From: Pseudomonas mendocina
GTDB taxonomy: Bacteria; Pseudomonadota; Gammaproteobacteria; Pseudomonadales; Pseudomonadaceae
Length of the DNA: 64,000 nucleotides
Direction of reading: 5' to 3'
Assembly (NCBI RefSeq): GCF_003008615.1
Contig: NZ_CP027657.1
Coordinates: 2,914,001-2,978,000 of the forward strand
Positions 9,599 through 18,601 of this stretch are shown piece after piece. A model generated the notes under the pieces. It saw only the letters and a list, made by a program, of their open reading frames with translations, was not told where the DNA came from and did no database searches. The position numbers were made by a program, and so were the translations under genes. How positions within the stretch are numbered: position 1 is the stretch's first letter; the number at the start of each line of letters is the position of its first letter.

Positions 9599-10573
9599 TC
9601 AGAAAAGTCGCAATGGCTCTTCATCCAGTGCTGCCATCTGCTCACGCAGGGCGAGAATCTGGTCGCCCCAGTAACGTTCGCCGGCGAACCAGGGGAAGGC
9701 CAGGGGAAAGGCCGGGTCGTCCCAGCGCCGCGCGATCCAGGCACTGTGGTGCATCAGGCGCAAGGCGCGCAGGCCTTCGATCAGCGGCAGTTCGCGGGCA
9801 GCGAAGTCGTGGAACTCCTGATAACCGTCTACCAGTTCGGCCAGTTGGCCGAGGCGCTCATGACGCTCGCCGGCCAGCATCATCCACAGATCTTGTACCG
9901 CGGGGCCCATGCGGCAGTCGTCGAGGTCGACGACATGGAAGGCGTCGTCGCGGTGCAACAGGTTGCCAGGGTGGCAGTCGCCGTGCAGGCGAATCGGCGT
10001 GTAGCGCACGCGGGCGAACAGTTCATCCAGGCGTGCGAGCAGATCGCGCGCTACCGACTCGTAAGCCGGTAGCAAGCTGCGTGGCACGAAACCGCCCTCG
10101 AGCAAGGAGGCCAGGGCGGCGTGGCCGAAGTTATCCACCGCCAGGGTTTCGCGATGAGCGAAGGGGCGGCTGGCGCCTATGGCATGCATGCGCCCGAGCA
10201 ACTGGCCGAGGCGATAGAGCTGGTCGAGATTGCCCGGCTCCGGTGCGCGGCCACCGCGACGCGGGAACAGGGCGAAGCGAAAACCCCCGTGTTTGAACAG
10301 CGTTTCGCCATCGCGCGCCAGCGGTGCGACTACCGGTACCTCATGTTCGGCCAGCTCCAGGCTGAAGGCATGCTCTTCAAGGATCGCTTCATCGCTCCAG
10401 CGATCCGGCCGGTAGAATTTGGCGATCAGCGGTGTTTCGCCCTCGATGCCTACCTGATAGACGCGGTTCTCGTAACTGTTGAGCGCCAGTACGCGGGCGT
10501 CGCTGAGATAGCCGAGGCTCTCCACGGCATCGAGCACCAGATCCGGGGTGAGGGTGGAAAAGGGGTGGCTCAT
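9599..10573 (-). CDS. srkA: Stress response serine/threonine kinase SrkA (YihE/RdoA)
   Basis: A 324-residue aminoglycoside-phosphotransferase-fold kinase. The catalytic loop HGDCHPGNLL (around residue 200) and the metal-binding VDLDDCRMGP follow in the right order, and the N-terminal strand pair has SYENRVYQVG with a lysine in LIAKFYRPDRW. SrkA in E. coli protects against stress-induced death. The start at 10573 (MSHPFSTLTP) was chosen because the longer frame reads through a palindromic repeat. Confidence 0.93.
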   Translation of the reverse strand: MSHPFSTLTPDLVLDAVESLGYLSDARVLALNSYENRVYQVGIEGETPLIAKFYRPDRWSDEAILEEHAFSLELAEHEVPVVAPLARDGETLFKHGGFRFALFPRRGGRAPEPGNLDQLYRLGQLLGRMHAIGASRPFAHRETLAVDNFGHAALASLLEGGFVPRSLLPAYESVARDLLARLDELFARVRYTPIRLHGDCHPGNLLHRDDAFHVVDLDDCRMGPAVQDLWMMLAGERHERLGQLAELVDGYQEFHDFAARELPLIEGLRALRLMHHSAWIARRWDDPAFPLAFPWFAGERYWGDQILALREQMAALDEEPLRLF

Positions 10574-10621
10574 GAGCGGCTCCGTATGACTGGCTGCACA
10601 GTCTAACGGCTTGCGCGTGGC

Positions 10622-10675
10622 GTAGGGCGGGTGCAACCCGCCGTTGAGCTCGCTGGCGGGTTGCACCCGCCCTAC
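10622..10675. repeat. 21-bp perfect inverted repeat
   Basis: GTAGGGCGGGTGCAACCCGCC and its exact reverse complement flank a 12-base loop. The stop codon of the ModE-like gene (10672-10674) lies inside the right arm, so this repeat abuts and slightly overlaps coding sequence. It may act as a 3' RNA stabiliser or terminator. Confidence 0.88.
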
Positions 10676-11436
10676 AGTTGCGTGCCGAGCAGTACCTGGC
10701 TGGCGGCAAACTGCGTGTTCACCGGGGCGCCAACTTCCAGTCCCAGACGTTGCAGATGTTCGGCGTCAGCCAGCGCGCACAGTGTCTGGCCGTTGGCCAG
10801 GGCGATACGGACTTCGCTGGGGCCGTCGTTGGCGGGCAGGATTTGTTCGATCTGCCCTTCCAGGCTGTTATCGAGATCTGCGCAGGCAGACGAGGCGGGG
10901 TGCAATTTCAGCCAGCCCGCCTTGATCAGAGCGACCACTGGGCTGCCGATGTCCAGTTGCAGCCGCTCGGTACTGTCACGGGTGATCTGTGCCTGCAGGC
11001 GCGCACCGCCGGGCAGCTCGATGGCGATGAGATCGTTGTGGCCCTGCGCGACGATGGCGCAGACGCGTCCGGCCAGTTGGTTGCGTGCGCTGGTGCGCAG
11101 CATCAGGCGACCGAGCAATTGCAGGTCGGCATCATCATCGACGGCTTGCAGCACCTGCGCTTGCAGCGCCTGCAGGCGTTGGTGCAATGCCAGCAGACGC
11201 TCACCTGCGGGCGTCAGGTGCGCACCGCCGCCGCCCTTGCCGCCGACGCTGCGGCTGACCAGCGGTTGTTCGGAGAGGTTGTTCAACTCGTCGATGGCGT
11301 CCCAGGCGGCCTTGTAGCTGAGGCCGGCGGCCTTTGCTGCACGGGTGATGGAGCCCTGTTCGGCGATCTGCTCCAGCAGGGCCAGGCGTTTCGGGCGGCG
11401 GCTGAGCAATTGGGCTAGGGGATCGAGTTGTGACAT
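10672..11436 (-). CDS. ModE-like molybdate-responsive regulator
   Basis: A 254-residue DNA-binding protein. Residues 1-110 form the LysR-like winged helix of ModE (SITRAAKAAGLSYKAAWDAI, then the GGKGGGGAHLTPAG wing). Two TOBE/MOP molybdate-binding domains follow (about 120-185 and 190-254; TSARNQLAGRV and SLEGQIEQIL). ModE represses molybdate uptake genes when molybdate is bound. No mod genes are in the window, so the target is elsewhere. The start at 11436 is chosen from the domain start; its ribosome site is weak. Confidence 0.85.
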   Translation of the reverse strand: MSQLDPLAQLLSRRPKRLALLEQIAEQGSITRAAKAAGLSYKAAWDAIDELNNLSEQPLVSRSVGGKGGGGAHLTPAGERLLALHQRLQALQAQVLQAVDDDADLQLLGRLMLRTSARNQLAGRVCAIVAQGHNDLIAIELPGGARLQAQITRDSTERLQLDIGSPVVALIKAGWLKLHPASSACADLDNSLEGQIEQILPANDGPSEVRIALANGQTLCALADAEHLQRLGLEVGAPVNTQFAASQVLLGTQL

Positions 11437-11497
11437 GGCTTCTGAGCGGCTGCGGGCAGTGCCGGGCACGGTGCGTGACTGCGCTTGGCACGTCAAG

Positions 11498-12238
11498 TCA
11501 GCCATCGCCCGGTCGTGGCGTACGGGCCAGGCAGTAGACATCGACGCGCAGGGCGCCTGCTCGGCGCAGCAGGTTGGCAAGAATGCCAGCAGTCGCGCCG
11601 GTGGTGAGCACATCATCGATCAGCGCCAGGTGGCAGCCGGTGATCCTGGCGTTGCTCTCCAGGGTAAAGGCCTGGCGCAGGTTGCGCTTGCGCGTGGCGG
11701 CGTCCAATCCCTGCTGTGCGGGCGTGTCCACGCGGCGTTGCAGCCAGTCAGCGCGAACCGGCAGGTTCAGGCTGGTGCCAAGCCAGTCGGCAAGCATCTG
11801 CGCCTGGTTGAAGCCGCGACGGCGCTGGCGCTGACGTGCCAGGGGCACAGGTAGCAGCATGTGTGGGCGCGGCAGCCCCTCGTCGTAGGCATGCGTCAGA
11901 TGCTCGGCCAATAGCTCGGCGAGCAGGCGACCGTATGGCCATTGCGCCTGGTGTTTGAAGCGAGTGATCAGGTTGTCGATCGGGAAGGCGTAGCGCCAGG
12001 GCGCTTCCACGCGGGTGAAACTCGGCGACTTTGATTGGCAGGCCCCGCAGATCAGGTCGTGAGCGGGTAGCGGAACCGCACAGACCTGACAGTGCGCACC
12101 GAGCCAGGGCAGTTCGGATTCGCAAGCCGTGCAGATGTTGTGCGTGGGGTGATCGGTGGCTTCGTCGCAAAGCTGGCAGTGGCGGCGCTGACATAGCCAG
12201 GCAGGGCGTTGCAGTGATGACAGATCGAGTGGAGGCAT
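11498..12238 (-). CDS. ComF family phosphoribosyltransferase-like protein
   Basis: A 246-residue protein with an N-terminal double zinc-ribbon (CQLCDEA ... CTAC ... CQVC ... CGAC, residues 21-70) and a C-terminal PRTase domain with the PRPP loop LIDDVLTTGAT. ComF/GntX proteins are linked to DNA uptake and use in naturally competent bacteria; an enzymatic role is unproved. ComF beside bioB is the usual Pseudomonas arrangement. GGAGG precedes the ATG. Confidence 0.9.
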   Translation of the reverse strand: MPPLDLSSLQRPAWLCQRRHCQLCDEATDHPTHNICTACESELPWLGAHCQVCAVPLPAHDLICGACQSKSPSFTRVEAPWRYAFPIDNLITRFKHQAQWPYGRLLAELLAEHLTHAYDEGLPRPHMLLPVPLARQRQRRRGFNQAQMLADWLGTSLNLPVRADWLQRRVDTPAQQGLDAATRKRNLRQAFTLESNARITGCHLALIDDVLTTGATAGILANLLRRAGALRVDVYCLARTPRPGDG

Positions 12239-12280
12239 GGCAGCTCGTCCGTGAGCGAAAGCCCTGAGCCTAGTTGGCTC

Positions 12281-12574
12281 TCAGCGAATGAGCCAGCCCA
12301 TCACTACCAACCCGAGAAACAGCCAGATCACCCCGCCGATGATCGAGCCGCGCAACAACGAGCGAACGCCGCTGAAAAGAAACAGCAAGCCAATGATCAG
12401 CAGGATGATGCTGAAGATCGATACATCCATACCGATGGCCCTGGCCAGGCCATGGAGAAAATCATCGATGGCATCGGCCATGGCACCCAGCACGCCGGAC
12501 AGCATGTCGACGATGAAGCGGATGGCGCGGCCCAGCGCTTCGCCGAGCCCTTCGAAAAAACCTTCTACCTGCAT
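12281..12574 (-). CDS. Small conserved membrane protein
   Basis: A 97-residue protein. An amphipathic N-terminal half rich in small residues (GFFEGLGEALGRAIRFIVD) is followed by two close transmembrane helices (about 53-70 and 77-95). The start at 12574 is preferred over an ATG nine bases upstream because CAGGA is then about eight bases away. It lies between comF and the divergent bioB, a position where Pseudomonas genomes carry a short conserved hypothetical. The function is not known. Confidence 0.7.
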   Translation of the reverse strand: MQVEGFFEGLGEALGRAIRFIVDMLSGVLGAMADAIDDFLHGLARAIGMDVSIFSIILLIIGLLFLFSGVRSLLRGSIIGGVIWLFLGLVVMGWLIR

Positions 12575-12650
12575 GCAGAGCATCCTGTTGGAGGGGTAAG
12601 CATTTGGCCTTGTGCCATGACATAAGTTCTATTGGTTGATAAATGATCAA

Positions 12651-12682
12651 ATGTAAACCTGTGTCTTTATCGTGGTTGACAG
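12651..12682. promoter_or_regulatory. BirA (biotin repressor) operator
   Basis: TGTAAACC (12652-12659) and GGTTGACA (12674-12681) are separated by 14 bases. This fits the proteobacterial BirA box (TTGTAAACC, 14-16 bases, GGTTTACAA). The right half overlaps the -35 of the bioB promoter, so BirA with biotinyl-AMP would block RNA polymerase. Confidence 0.88.
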
Positions 12683-12703
12683 CATCCAATCGCCACTTAT
12701 GAT
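12676..12703 (+). promoter_or_regulatory. Sigma-70 promoter of the bio operon
   Basis: TTGACA (12676-12681), a 16-base spacer and TATGAT (12698-12703) lie 68 bases before the bioB start. The -35 is embedded in the BirA operator. Confidence 0.85.
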
Positions 12704-12770
12704 GGCCAAAGCCTGAATGCCCCCTGTGGGCCTGACAACAGATGCCACCAAGCGTCGAAGGACTTCTCAG

Positions 12771-13829
12771 ATGAGCGCAACCGCTGAAATCACCACCCGC
12801 CACGACTGGAGCCTCGCTGAGGTTCGCGCGCTGTTCGAGCAGCCTTTCAACGACCTGCTGTTCCAGGCGCAGAGCGTCCATCGCCAGCACTTCGACCCGA
12901 ATCGTGTCCAGGTCTCGACCCTGCTGTCGATCAAGACCGGTGCCTGCCCGGAAGACTGCAAGTACTGCCCGCAGTCCGGTCACTACAACACTGGCCTGGA
13001 CAAGGAAAAGCTGATGGAGGTGCAGAAGGTGCTGGAGGCCGCTGCCGAGGCCAAGGCTATCGGCTCGACCCGCTTCTGCATGGGCGCGGCGTGGAAGCAC
13101 CCGTCCGCCAAGGACATGCCCTACGTGCTGGAGATGGTCAAGGGCGTGAAGAAGCTTGGCCTGGAAACCTGCATGACCTTGGGCCGTCTGGATCAGGAAC
13201 AGACCGTTGCCTTGGCCGAGGCGGGGCTGGACTACTACAACCACAACCTCGATACCTCACCGGAGTTCTACGGCAATATCATCACCACCCGTACCTATGG
13301 CGAGCGCCTGCAGACCCTGGCCTACGTGCGCGAGGCGGGGATGAAGATCTGCTCGGGCGGCATCCTCGGTATGGGCGAGTCGGTGGACGATCGCGCCGGG
13401 CTGCTGATCCAGTTGGCCAACCTGTCGGAGCACCCGGAGAGTGTGCCGATCAACATGCTGGTCAAGGTCAAGGGCACGCCGCTGGCCGAGGAAAAGGATG
13501 TCGATCCGTTCGACTTCATCCGCACCTTGGCCGTGGCACGGATCATGATGCCGAAATCCCACGTGCGCCTGTCCGCTGGCCGCGAAGCGATGAACGAGCA
13601 GATGCAGGCCCTGGCCTTCATGGCCGGTGCCAACTCGATCTTCTACGGCGAGAAGCTGCTGACCACCGCCAACCCGCAGGCGGACAAGGACATGGCCCTG
13701 TTCAAGCGCCTTGGCATCAAGCCCGAAGAGCGCGAGGAGCATGCCGACGAGGTGCACCAGGCCGCCATCGAGCAGGCACTGGTCGAGCAGCGCGACTCCA
13801 AGTTGTTCTACAACGCCGCCTCGGCCTGA
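12771..13829 (+). CDS. bioB: Biotin synthase
   Basis: A 352-residue radical SAM enzyme that inserts sulfur into dethiobiotin. The [4Fe-4S] motif is CPEDCKYC with cysteines 59, 63 and 66, and the length matches Pseudomonas BioB. The start at 12771 has GAAGGA eight bases upstream; an earlier in-frame codon at 12717 lies within the promoter region. It is the first gene of bioB-F-H-C-D. Confidence 0.98.
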   Translation: MSATAEITTRHDWSLAEVRALFEQPFNDLLFQAQSVHRQHFDPNRVQVSTLLSIKTGACPEDCKYCPQSGHYNTGLDKEKLMEVQKVLEAAAEAKAIGSTRFCMGAAWKHPSAKDMPYVLEMVKGVKKLGLETCMTLGRLDQEQTVALAEAGLDYYNHNLDTSPEFYGNIITTRTYGERLQTLAYVREAGMKICSGGILGMGESVDDRAGLLIQLANLSEHPESVPINMLVKVKGTPLAEEKDVDPFDFIRTLAVARIMMPKSHVRLSAGREAMNEQMQALAFMAGANSIFYGEKLLTTANPQADKDMALFKRLGIKPEEREEHADEVHQAAIEQALVEQRDSKLFYNAASA

Positions 13830-13838
13830 TCTCTCAAC

Positions 13839-13875
13839 GTAGGCGCGAACCTGTTCGCCCATGCGTTCGCGCCTA
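13839..13875. repeat. 12-bp inverted repeat between bioB and bioF
   Basis: GTAGGCGCGAAC and GTTCGCGCCTAC flank a 13-base loop in the 59-base bioB-bioF gap. There is no U tract, so it is a REP-like hairpin and not a terminator; it may tune bioB/bioF mRNA levels. Confidence 0.75.
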
Positions 13876-13888
13876 CAGGTACTGCGTA

Positions 13889-15058
13889 ATGTCTTTCGAT
13901 CTCGCTGCTCGCCTGGCCGAGCGTCAGGCTGCCGATCTGTTCCGTCAGCGTCCGTTGTTGCAGACCCCGCAAGGGCCGCAGGTGAGGGCTGATGGTCAAG
14001 AGCTGCTGGCCTTCTGTTCCAACGACTACCTCGGCCTGGCCAATCACCCCGAGGTAATTCGCGCGATGCAGCAGGGCACTGAGAAATGGGGCGTCGGCGG
14101 TGGTGCATCGCACCTGGTCATTGGCCACAGCACCCCGCACCATGAGCTGGAGGAGGCTCTGGCCGCGTTCACCGGTCGGCCGCGTGCGCTGCTGTTTTCC
14201 ACTGGCTACATGGCCAACCTGGCCGTCGTCACCGCACTGGTTGGGCAGGGCGACAGCGTGCTGGAGGATCGCCTCAACCACGCCTCGCTGCTCGATGCGG
14301 GCCTGCTCTCCGGCGCGCGATTTTCCCGTTACCTGCACAACGATGCTGTGAGCCTGGCCAACCGCTTGCGCAAGGCCACGGGCAACAGCCTGGTGGTCAC
14401 CGATGGCGTGTTCAGCATGGACGGCGACCTGGCCGATCTACCGGCATTGTGTGCCGAGGCGCGTGCCGCCGGGGCCTGGGTGATGGTCGACGATGCCCAT
14501 GGCTTTGGCCCGCTGGGCGCCAGCGGTGGCGGTATCGTCGAGCACTTCGGTCTGGGCCAGGATGATGTGCAGGTTCTGGTCGGCACGCTGGGCAAGGCCT
14601 TTGGTACCGCCGGCGCCTTCGTCGCCGGCAGCGAGGAACTGATCGAAACCCTGATCCAGTTCGCTCGCCCCTATATCTATACCACCAGCCAGCCGCCGGC
14701 CGTGGCCTGCGCCACGCTGAAAAGCCTGGAGTTGCTGAGCAGCGAAAACTGGCGTCGGGAGCATCTGAACCGACTGATCGCGCGCTTTCGGCAGGGCGCT
14801 GCCGAGATTGGTCTGAGCCTGATGGACAGCCCCACGCCGATTCAACCGATTCTGGTGGGCGACAGCGCGCGTGCGCTCAAGCTGTCGGCATTGCTCAAGG
14901 CGCGTGGTCTGCTGGTTGGCGCGATTCGTCCACCAACCGTACCGGCTGGCAGCGCCCGTTTGCGCGTGACGCTGTCCGCTGCGCACAGCGATGCACAGCT
15001 CGAACGTCTGCTCGATGCGTTGGCCGAATGCTGGCCACAGGTGCAGGCCGATGCGTGA
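13889..15058 (+). CDS. bioF: 8-amino-7-oxononanoate synthase
   Basis: A 389-residue PLP enzyme condensing pimeloyl-ACP with alanine. The Schiff-base lysine is K236 in [10 protein letters not shown], with the pyridine-binding aspartate in [10 protein letters not shown] (201/202) and the glycine-rich [11 protein letters not shown] earlier. The start is the ATG at 13889, the only start that removes the long out-of-family extension into bioB. The 3' end overlaps bioH by eight bases. Confidence 0.97.
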   Translation: MSFDLAARLAERQAADLFRQRPLLQTPQGPQVRADGQELLAFCSNDYLGLANHPEVIRAMQQGTEKWGVGGGASHLVIGHSTPHHELEEALAAFTGRPRALLFSTGYMANLAVVTALVGQGDSVLEDRLNHASLLDAGLLSGARFSRYLHNDAVSLANRLRKATGNSLVVTDGVFSMDGDLADLPALCAEARAAGAWVMVDDAHGFGPLGASGGGIVEHFGLGQDDVQVLVGTLGKAFGTAGAFVAGSEELIETLIQFARPYIYTTSQPPAVACATLKSLELLSSENWRREHLNRLIARFRQGAAEIGLSLMDSPTPIQPILVGDSARALKLSALLKARGLLVGAIRPPTVPAGSARLRVTLSAAHSDAQLERLLDALAECWPQVQADA

Positions 15059-15773
15059 GAAGCTGATCCTGCTGCCGGGGTGGGGCCTGGATAGTGCCGT
15101 GCTGCAACCGCTGGCCGAGGCGCTGGGCGGCGAAATTCAGGTGCAGGTGCCGGCCCTGCCGCGACTGAGCAGCGCAGCGGCTGCCGATTGGCTCGACGAG
15201 CTCGATACGCGTCTGCCGCATGATTGCTGGTTGGCCGGCTGGTCGCTCGGCGGCATGCTGGCCAGCGCCCTGGCTACCCGTCGCGGCGAGCGCTGCCTTG
15301 GCCTGATCACCCTGGCCAGCAATGCCTGTTTCGTCGCCAGCGATGCCTGGTCGACGGCAATGCCGGCGCAGACCTATGCAGCTTTCTATCAGGGCTGCCA
15401 GGAGAACGCCGGCGCTACCCTCAAGCGCTTCGCCATGCTCTGTGCTCAGGGCTGCGCAGATGCGCGCGGCCTGTCACGACAGCTGCAAGGCAATCTGGCG
15501 TGCAGCGACGAGGCCTCTTTGCTGGCCGGGTTGCGCCTGCTGGCGAACCTCGACAATCGCACCACGCTGGCCAGTTTTGCCGGGCCCCAACTGCACCTGC
15601 TGGCCGAGCAGGATGCGCTGGTGCCTGCTGCGGCCGCTGAAGCACTGCTGGCGCTTTTGCCAACTGGCGAAGTGGACGTGGTGGAAGATTGCGGTCATGC
15701 CTTCGTGCTCGACCAGACGGATACCTTGGCAACGGTGATGCTCGATTTTATCCGCGAGGCCAACGATGTCTGA
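15051..15773 (+). CDS. bioH: Pimeloyl-ACP methyl ester esterase
   Basis: A 240-residue alpha/beta hydrolase that removes the methyl group from pimeloyl-ACP methyl ester. The nucleophile elbow is GWSLGG (S65), the aspartate is D188 in AEQDALVP and the histidine is H216 in CGHAF. It overlaps bioF by eight bases and bioC by eight bases, which points to coupled translation. Confidence 0.93.
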   Translation: MREKLILLPGWGLDSAVLQPLAEALGGEIQVQVPALPRLSSAAAADWLDELDTRLPHDCWLAGWSLGGMLASALATRRGERCLGLITLASNACFVASDAWSTAMPAQTYAAFYQGCQENAGATLKRFAMLCAQGCADARGLSRQLQGNLACSDEASLLAGLRLLANLDNRTTLASFAGPQLHLLAEQDALVPAAAAEALLALLPTGEVDVVEDCGHAFVLDQTDTLATVMLDFIREANDV

Positions 15774-16641
15774 ACATCCTGAGGTGTCGCGGAGCCTGTT
15801 AGGTGGTGCGCACCAGCTTCACCAGCCTCTTGGTGCGCATGGCGCACCCCACGGTGATGCGGCGTTGCCGGACAAACGTCAGGTCGCGGCGTCCTTCTCC
15901 CGGGCGGCCGCGAGCTACGACGCGGTAGCCGAGTTGCAGCGCAACGTCGGCACGCAATTGCTGGCGCGCTTGCCGGCGTCGCTGCAGCCGCATCGTTGGT
16001 TGGATCTGGGCTGCGGCACGGGCTATTTCACGCGCGCGTTGGCTGAGCGCTACGTTCAGGGCGAAGGGCTGGCTGTGGATATCGCCGAAGGCATGTTGCA
16101 GCACGCCAGGCCGCGAGGTGGCGCCGTACACTTTATCGCCGGCGACGCCGAATCTCTGCCCTTGCAGAATGCTAGCGTCGATCTGCTGTTCTCCAGCCTG
16201 GCGCTGCAATGGTGTTCGGACTTCCCGGGAGTATTGAGCGAAGCAAGTCGCGTGCTGCGTCCCGGCGGTGTGCTGGCCTTTTCCAGCCTGTGCGTGGGCA
16301 CGTTGCAGGAGCTGCGTGACAGTTGGCTGGCGGTCGACGGCTTCGTCCACGTCAATCGCTTCCGCCATTTCCAGGATTACCGGCAGATGTGCACGGTCAG
16401 TGGCCTGCAGGTGCTGGCGCTGCAACGTGAAGCGCAAGTTCTGCACTTCCCTGATTTGCGTAGCCTGACCACCTCGCTGAAGGATCTCGGCGCGCACAAT
16501 CTCAACCCGGGTCGTCCGGGCGGGCTGACGGGGCGCTCGCGCATTCGTGCACTGATCGAGGCCTACGAGCGCTTTCGCCAGCCCGATGGGCTGCCGGCTA
16601 CCTATCATGTGGTGTACGGCGTTTTGCAAAAGCCGCTTTAG
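15766..16641 (+). CDS. bioC: Malonyl-ACP O-methyltransferase
   Basis: A 291-residue class I SAM methyltransferase that masks malonyl-ACP for entry into fatty acid synthesis. SAM motif I is [12 protein letters not shown], followed by AVDIAEGML and the AGDAESLPL loop. The family-typical start, [15 protein letters not shown], begins only at about residue 35. Before it come some 20 residues ([20 protein letters not shown]) encoded by a sequence of the host's GGTGCGC palindromic repeat family. The ATG at 15766 overlaps bioH; no better start lies closer to the conserved part. Confidence 0.93.
   Translation: MSEHPEVSRSLLGGAHQLHQPLGAHGAPHGDAALPDKRQVAASFSRAAASYDAVAELQRNVGTQLLARLPASLQPHRWLDLGCGTGYFTRALAERYVQGEGLAVDIAEGMLQHARPRGGAVHFIAGDAESLPLQNASVDLLFSSLALQWCSDFPGVLSEASRVLRPGGVLAFSSLCVGTLQELRDSWLAVDGFVHVNRFRHFQDYRQMCTVSGLQVLALQREAQVLHFPDLRSLTTSLKDLGAHNLNPGRPGGLTGRSRIRALIEAYERFRQPDGLPATYHVVYGVLQKPL
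15800..15851. repeat. Palindromic intergenic-type repeat inside the 5' end of bioC
   Basis: GGTGGTGCGCACC ... GGTGCGCATGGCGCACCCC. Read on the minus strand it gives TGGGGTGCGCCATGCGCACC, nearly identical to TAGGGTGCGCCATGCGCGCC at 32402-32421. The reading frame stays open across it. Confidence 0.65.
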
Positions 16642-16678
16642 TTGTTCGCGCATACCGTGCATTGATCGAGGAGCTGCC

Positions 16679-17365
16679 ATGGCCCATGCCTACTTTGTGA
16701 CGGGCACCGATACAGAAATCGGCAAGACCACCATCGCTGCCGGCCTGCTGCATGCGGCGCGCCTGCGAGGTTTGAGCACTGCGGCGGCCAAGCCGGTAGC
16801 CTCCGGTTGCACGCGAACTGCCGAAGGGCTGCGCAACGACGACGCGCTGGCACTGCTCGCGCAGTGTTCGTTGCCGCTGCGTTATGAAGAGATCAACCCG
16901 CTGGCCTTCGAACCGGCCATTGCCCCGCATCTGGCTGCGCGTGAGGTAGGCGTTACGCTGAATGTCAGCAGCCTGCTGGAGCCTGTCCGAGGCGTCCTCG
17001 CCCAGGGTGCTGATTTTTCTCTGGTGGAAGGCGCCGGCGGCTGGCGCGTACCGCTAGCCGGTGAGGAAAACCTTTCGGATCTGGCCATTGCTCTGGGGTT
17101 GCCGGTGATCCTCGTCATTGGCGTGCGCCTCGGTTGTATCAACCATGCGCTGCTCAGTGCCGAGGCCATCGAGCGTGACGGTCTGACATTGGCCGGATGG
17201 GTCGCCAATATCGTCGACCCGCACACTGCGCGTCTTGAAGAGAATCTGGCAACGCTTGCCGAGCGTATGCCGGCACCCTGTCTGGGGCGCGTACCTCGTC
17301 TGCCGGATGCATCGGCTGAAGCGGTTGCGAGGCACCTCGATCTCGAGTTGCTGGCTGGCTGGTAA
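16679..17365 (+). CDS. bioD: Dethiobiotin synthetase
   Basis: A 228-residue P-loop enzyme that closes the ureido ring using ATP and CO2. The P-loop GTDTEIGKTT (K16) and the KPVASG motif are present near the N-terminus, and EGAGGW in the middle. The start at 16679 follows GAGCTGCC; it lies 37 bases after bioC. It is the last gene of the biotin operon. Confidence 0.97.
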   Translation: MAHAYFVTGTDTEIGKTTIAAGLLHAARLRGLSTAAAKPVASGCTRTAEGLRNDDALALLAQCSLPLRYEEINPLAFEPAIAPHLAAREVGVTLNVSSLLEPVRGVLAQGADFSLVEGAGGWRVPLAGEENLSDLAIALGLPVILVIGVRLGCINHALLSAEAIERDGLTLAGWVANIVDPHTARLEENLATLAERMPAPCLGRVPRLPDASAEAVARHLDLELLAGW

Positions 17366-17464
17366 TAAACAGCAGACTGACCATAGCCTTTTGTCTGTAC
17401 GTTTTTTAGCCGATTTCTGCTTCAATGATGTACATAAGGTTCTAATTCCCGCTGGGAGCCGTAG

Positions 17465-17764
17465 ATGGAAATCTCCACCAATGCATTCAATTCGGGGTTG
17501 AGCGGTATCCAGGCCGGTCAGCGTCGTGTCGATCAGGCTGCCAGTGATATCGCCAGCAACACCATCAATCCGTCGCAGCAAGTCAGCCAGACTCCGCCGC
17601 AGAATCAGGTCAATGCCAGTTCGCAAGTCACGGAGCGTGATCGCCCTGACCTGACGGAAAGCCTCGTGGCGTTGCGCGTGGGCGAGAACGAAGTGCGCGC
17701 CAATGCGCGTGTCGTCGATACTGCCGACGAGGTTCTGGGAACGCTGATCGACACCCGCGCATAA
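17465..17764 (+). CDS. Small flagellar-rod/hook-like protein
   Basis: A 99-residue protein. The N-terminal segment (NSGLSGIQAGQRRVDQAASDI) has the heptad-like look of flagellar axial rod/hook N-terminal helices, and the C-terminal half (LTESLVALRVGENEVRANAR) matches the C-terminal helix of FlgG/FlgE-type proteins. The central region between these ends is very short. No flagellar genes are nearby. It may be an orphan homologue with another role, and it precedes the SprA-like gene by 54 bases. Confidence 0.6.
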   Translation: MEISTNAFNSGLSGIQAGQRRVDQAASDIASNTINPSQQVSQTPPQNQVNASSQVTERDRPDLTESLVALRVGENEVRANARVVDTADEVLGTLIDTRA

Positions 17765-17818
17765 GCCGTTTCACCCTGGCCGCGCGGAGGCGGCCCGCAG
17801 CAGGGCAGGAGGACGCTC

Positions 17819-18553
17819 ATGCAGATCGGCAACAGCCTGCCGTCTTTCATTCCTGCACCCTCTTTTGCGCCGGCCAGGTCGCTGTCGCCTGATGTTTCCC
17901 CCGATATTGCTCGTGCCGATCAGGCACCTGTTGCTGCGCCACAGGAGCAGCAAGCGGATTCCCCCGCGTCCGAACGTGAAGAGGCTGATCGAGCACCGGC
18001 CGATGGCGCTGGAGGCAATGGTGAGGCCAGCCCGCAGGAGTTGCGTCGGCAACAGCTGGAAATCGCTGATCTGGTACAGCGTGATCGCGAAGTCAGGACT
18101 CACGAGCAGGCGCATGCCGCTGTTGGCGGGCAATATGCTGGCGCGCCCACCTACGGATTCAAGCGTGGGCCGGATGGTCAGAGTTACGCCGTCTCCGGTG
18201 AAGTCAGCATCGATACCGCGCCCATCCCCAACGACCCTGAGGCGACGCTGCGCAAGATGGAAATCGTCTTGCGCGCTGCGCTCGCGCCCATCGAACCCTC
18301 GCCACAGGATTTGCGTGTAGCCGCTCTAGCTCAGGCGCAGGCGGCTCAGGCGCGCGTAGAACTGGCTGAACAGCGTCGCGAAGAGGCCATCGCCGCGGTG
18401 GAGGCGCGCAAGGAGCGTGACGACTCTCAGCAGGTGAAGGAGCAACCCTCCTCACCGACGCAGCAGCCTCTGCCGTCAGCGCCTAATCTTGATCTGTATC
18501 GGCGTTTGGGTGAGTCATCCGCGCCGCAGCCGAGCATCGATCTGGTCGCGTAG
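17819..18553 (+). CDS. SprA-related putative metalloprotease
   Basis: A 244-residue protein. The N-terminal 75 residues are low-complexity (Ala/Pro/Gln/Glu). The conserved core then holds HEQAH (an HExxH zinc motif, about residues 100-104) followed by GGQYAGAPTYGFKRGPDG and the SIDTAPIPNDPEATLRKM block that mark the SprA-related/CJM1_0395 family. A Gln/Pro-rich tail follows. The catalytic role is inferred from HExxH only. It is probably co-transcribed with the preceding small gene. Confidence 0.72.
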   Translation: MQIGNSLPSFIPAPSFAPARSLSPDVSPDIARADQAPVAAPQEQQADSPASEREEADRAPADGAGGNGEASPQELRRQQLEIADLVQRDREVRTHEQAHAAVGGQYAGAPTYGFKRGPDGQSYAVSGEVSIDTAPIPNDPEATLRKMEIVLRAALAPIEPSPQDLRVAALAQAQAAQARVELAEQRREEAIAAVEARKERDDSQQVKEQPSSPTQQPLPSAPNLDLYRRLGESSAPQPSIDLVA

Positions 18554-18571
18554 TCGGCCGATTGGCAGTGC

Positions 18572-18600
18572 TTGACAAGGGGGTGGCGTAAACGTATGTT
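18572..18600 (+). promoter_or_regulatory. Sigma-70 promoter of fadE1
   Basis: TTGACA (18572-18577), a 17-base spacer and TATGTT (18595-18600). Transcription would begin near 18607, inside the PsrA box. Confidence 0.7.
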
Positions 18601-18601
18601 T

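Noticed and set aside
12264..12284. Hairpin GAGCC/GGCTC near the end of the small membrane-protein gene as a terminator
   Set aside because: It has no U tract on either strand and overlaps the stop codon.
12636..12650. TTGAT-ATCAA dyad upstream of bioB as an Anr/FNR box
   Set aside because: The spacer is five bases (AAATG) instead of four, and it lies outside the promoter core; the BirA box explains the region better.
13091..15058. Apparent 655-codon frame joining part of bioB to bioF
   Set aside because: The first 266 codons are a shifted reading of bioB; BioF starts at 13889 with its own ATG and family-typical N-terminus.
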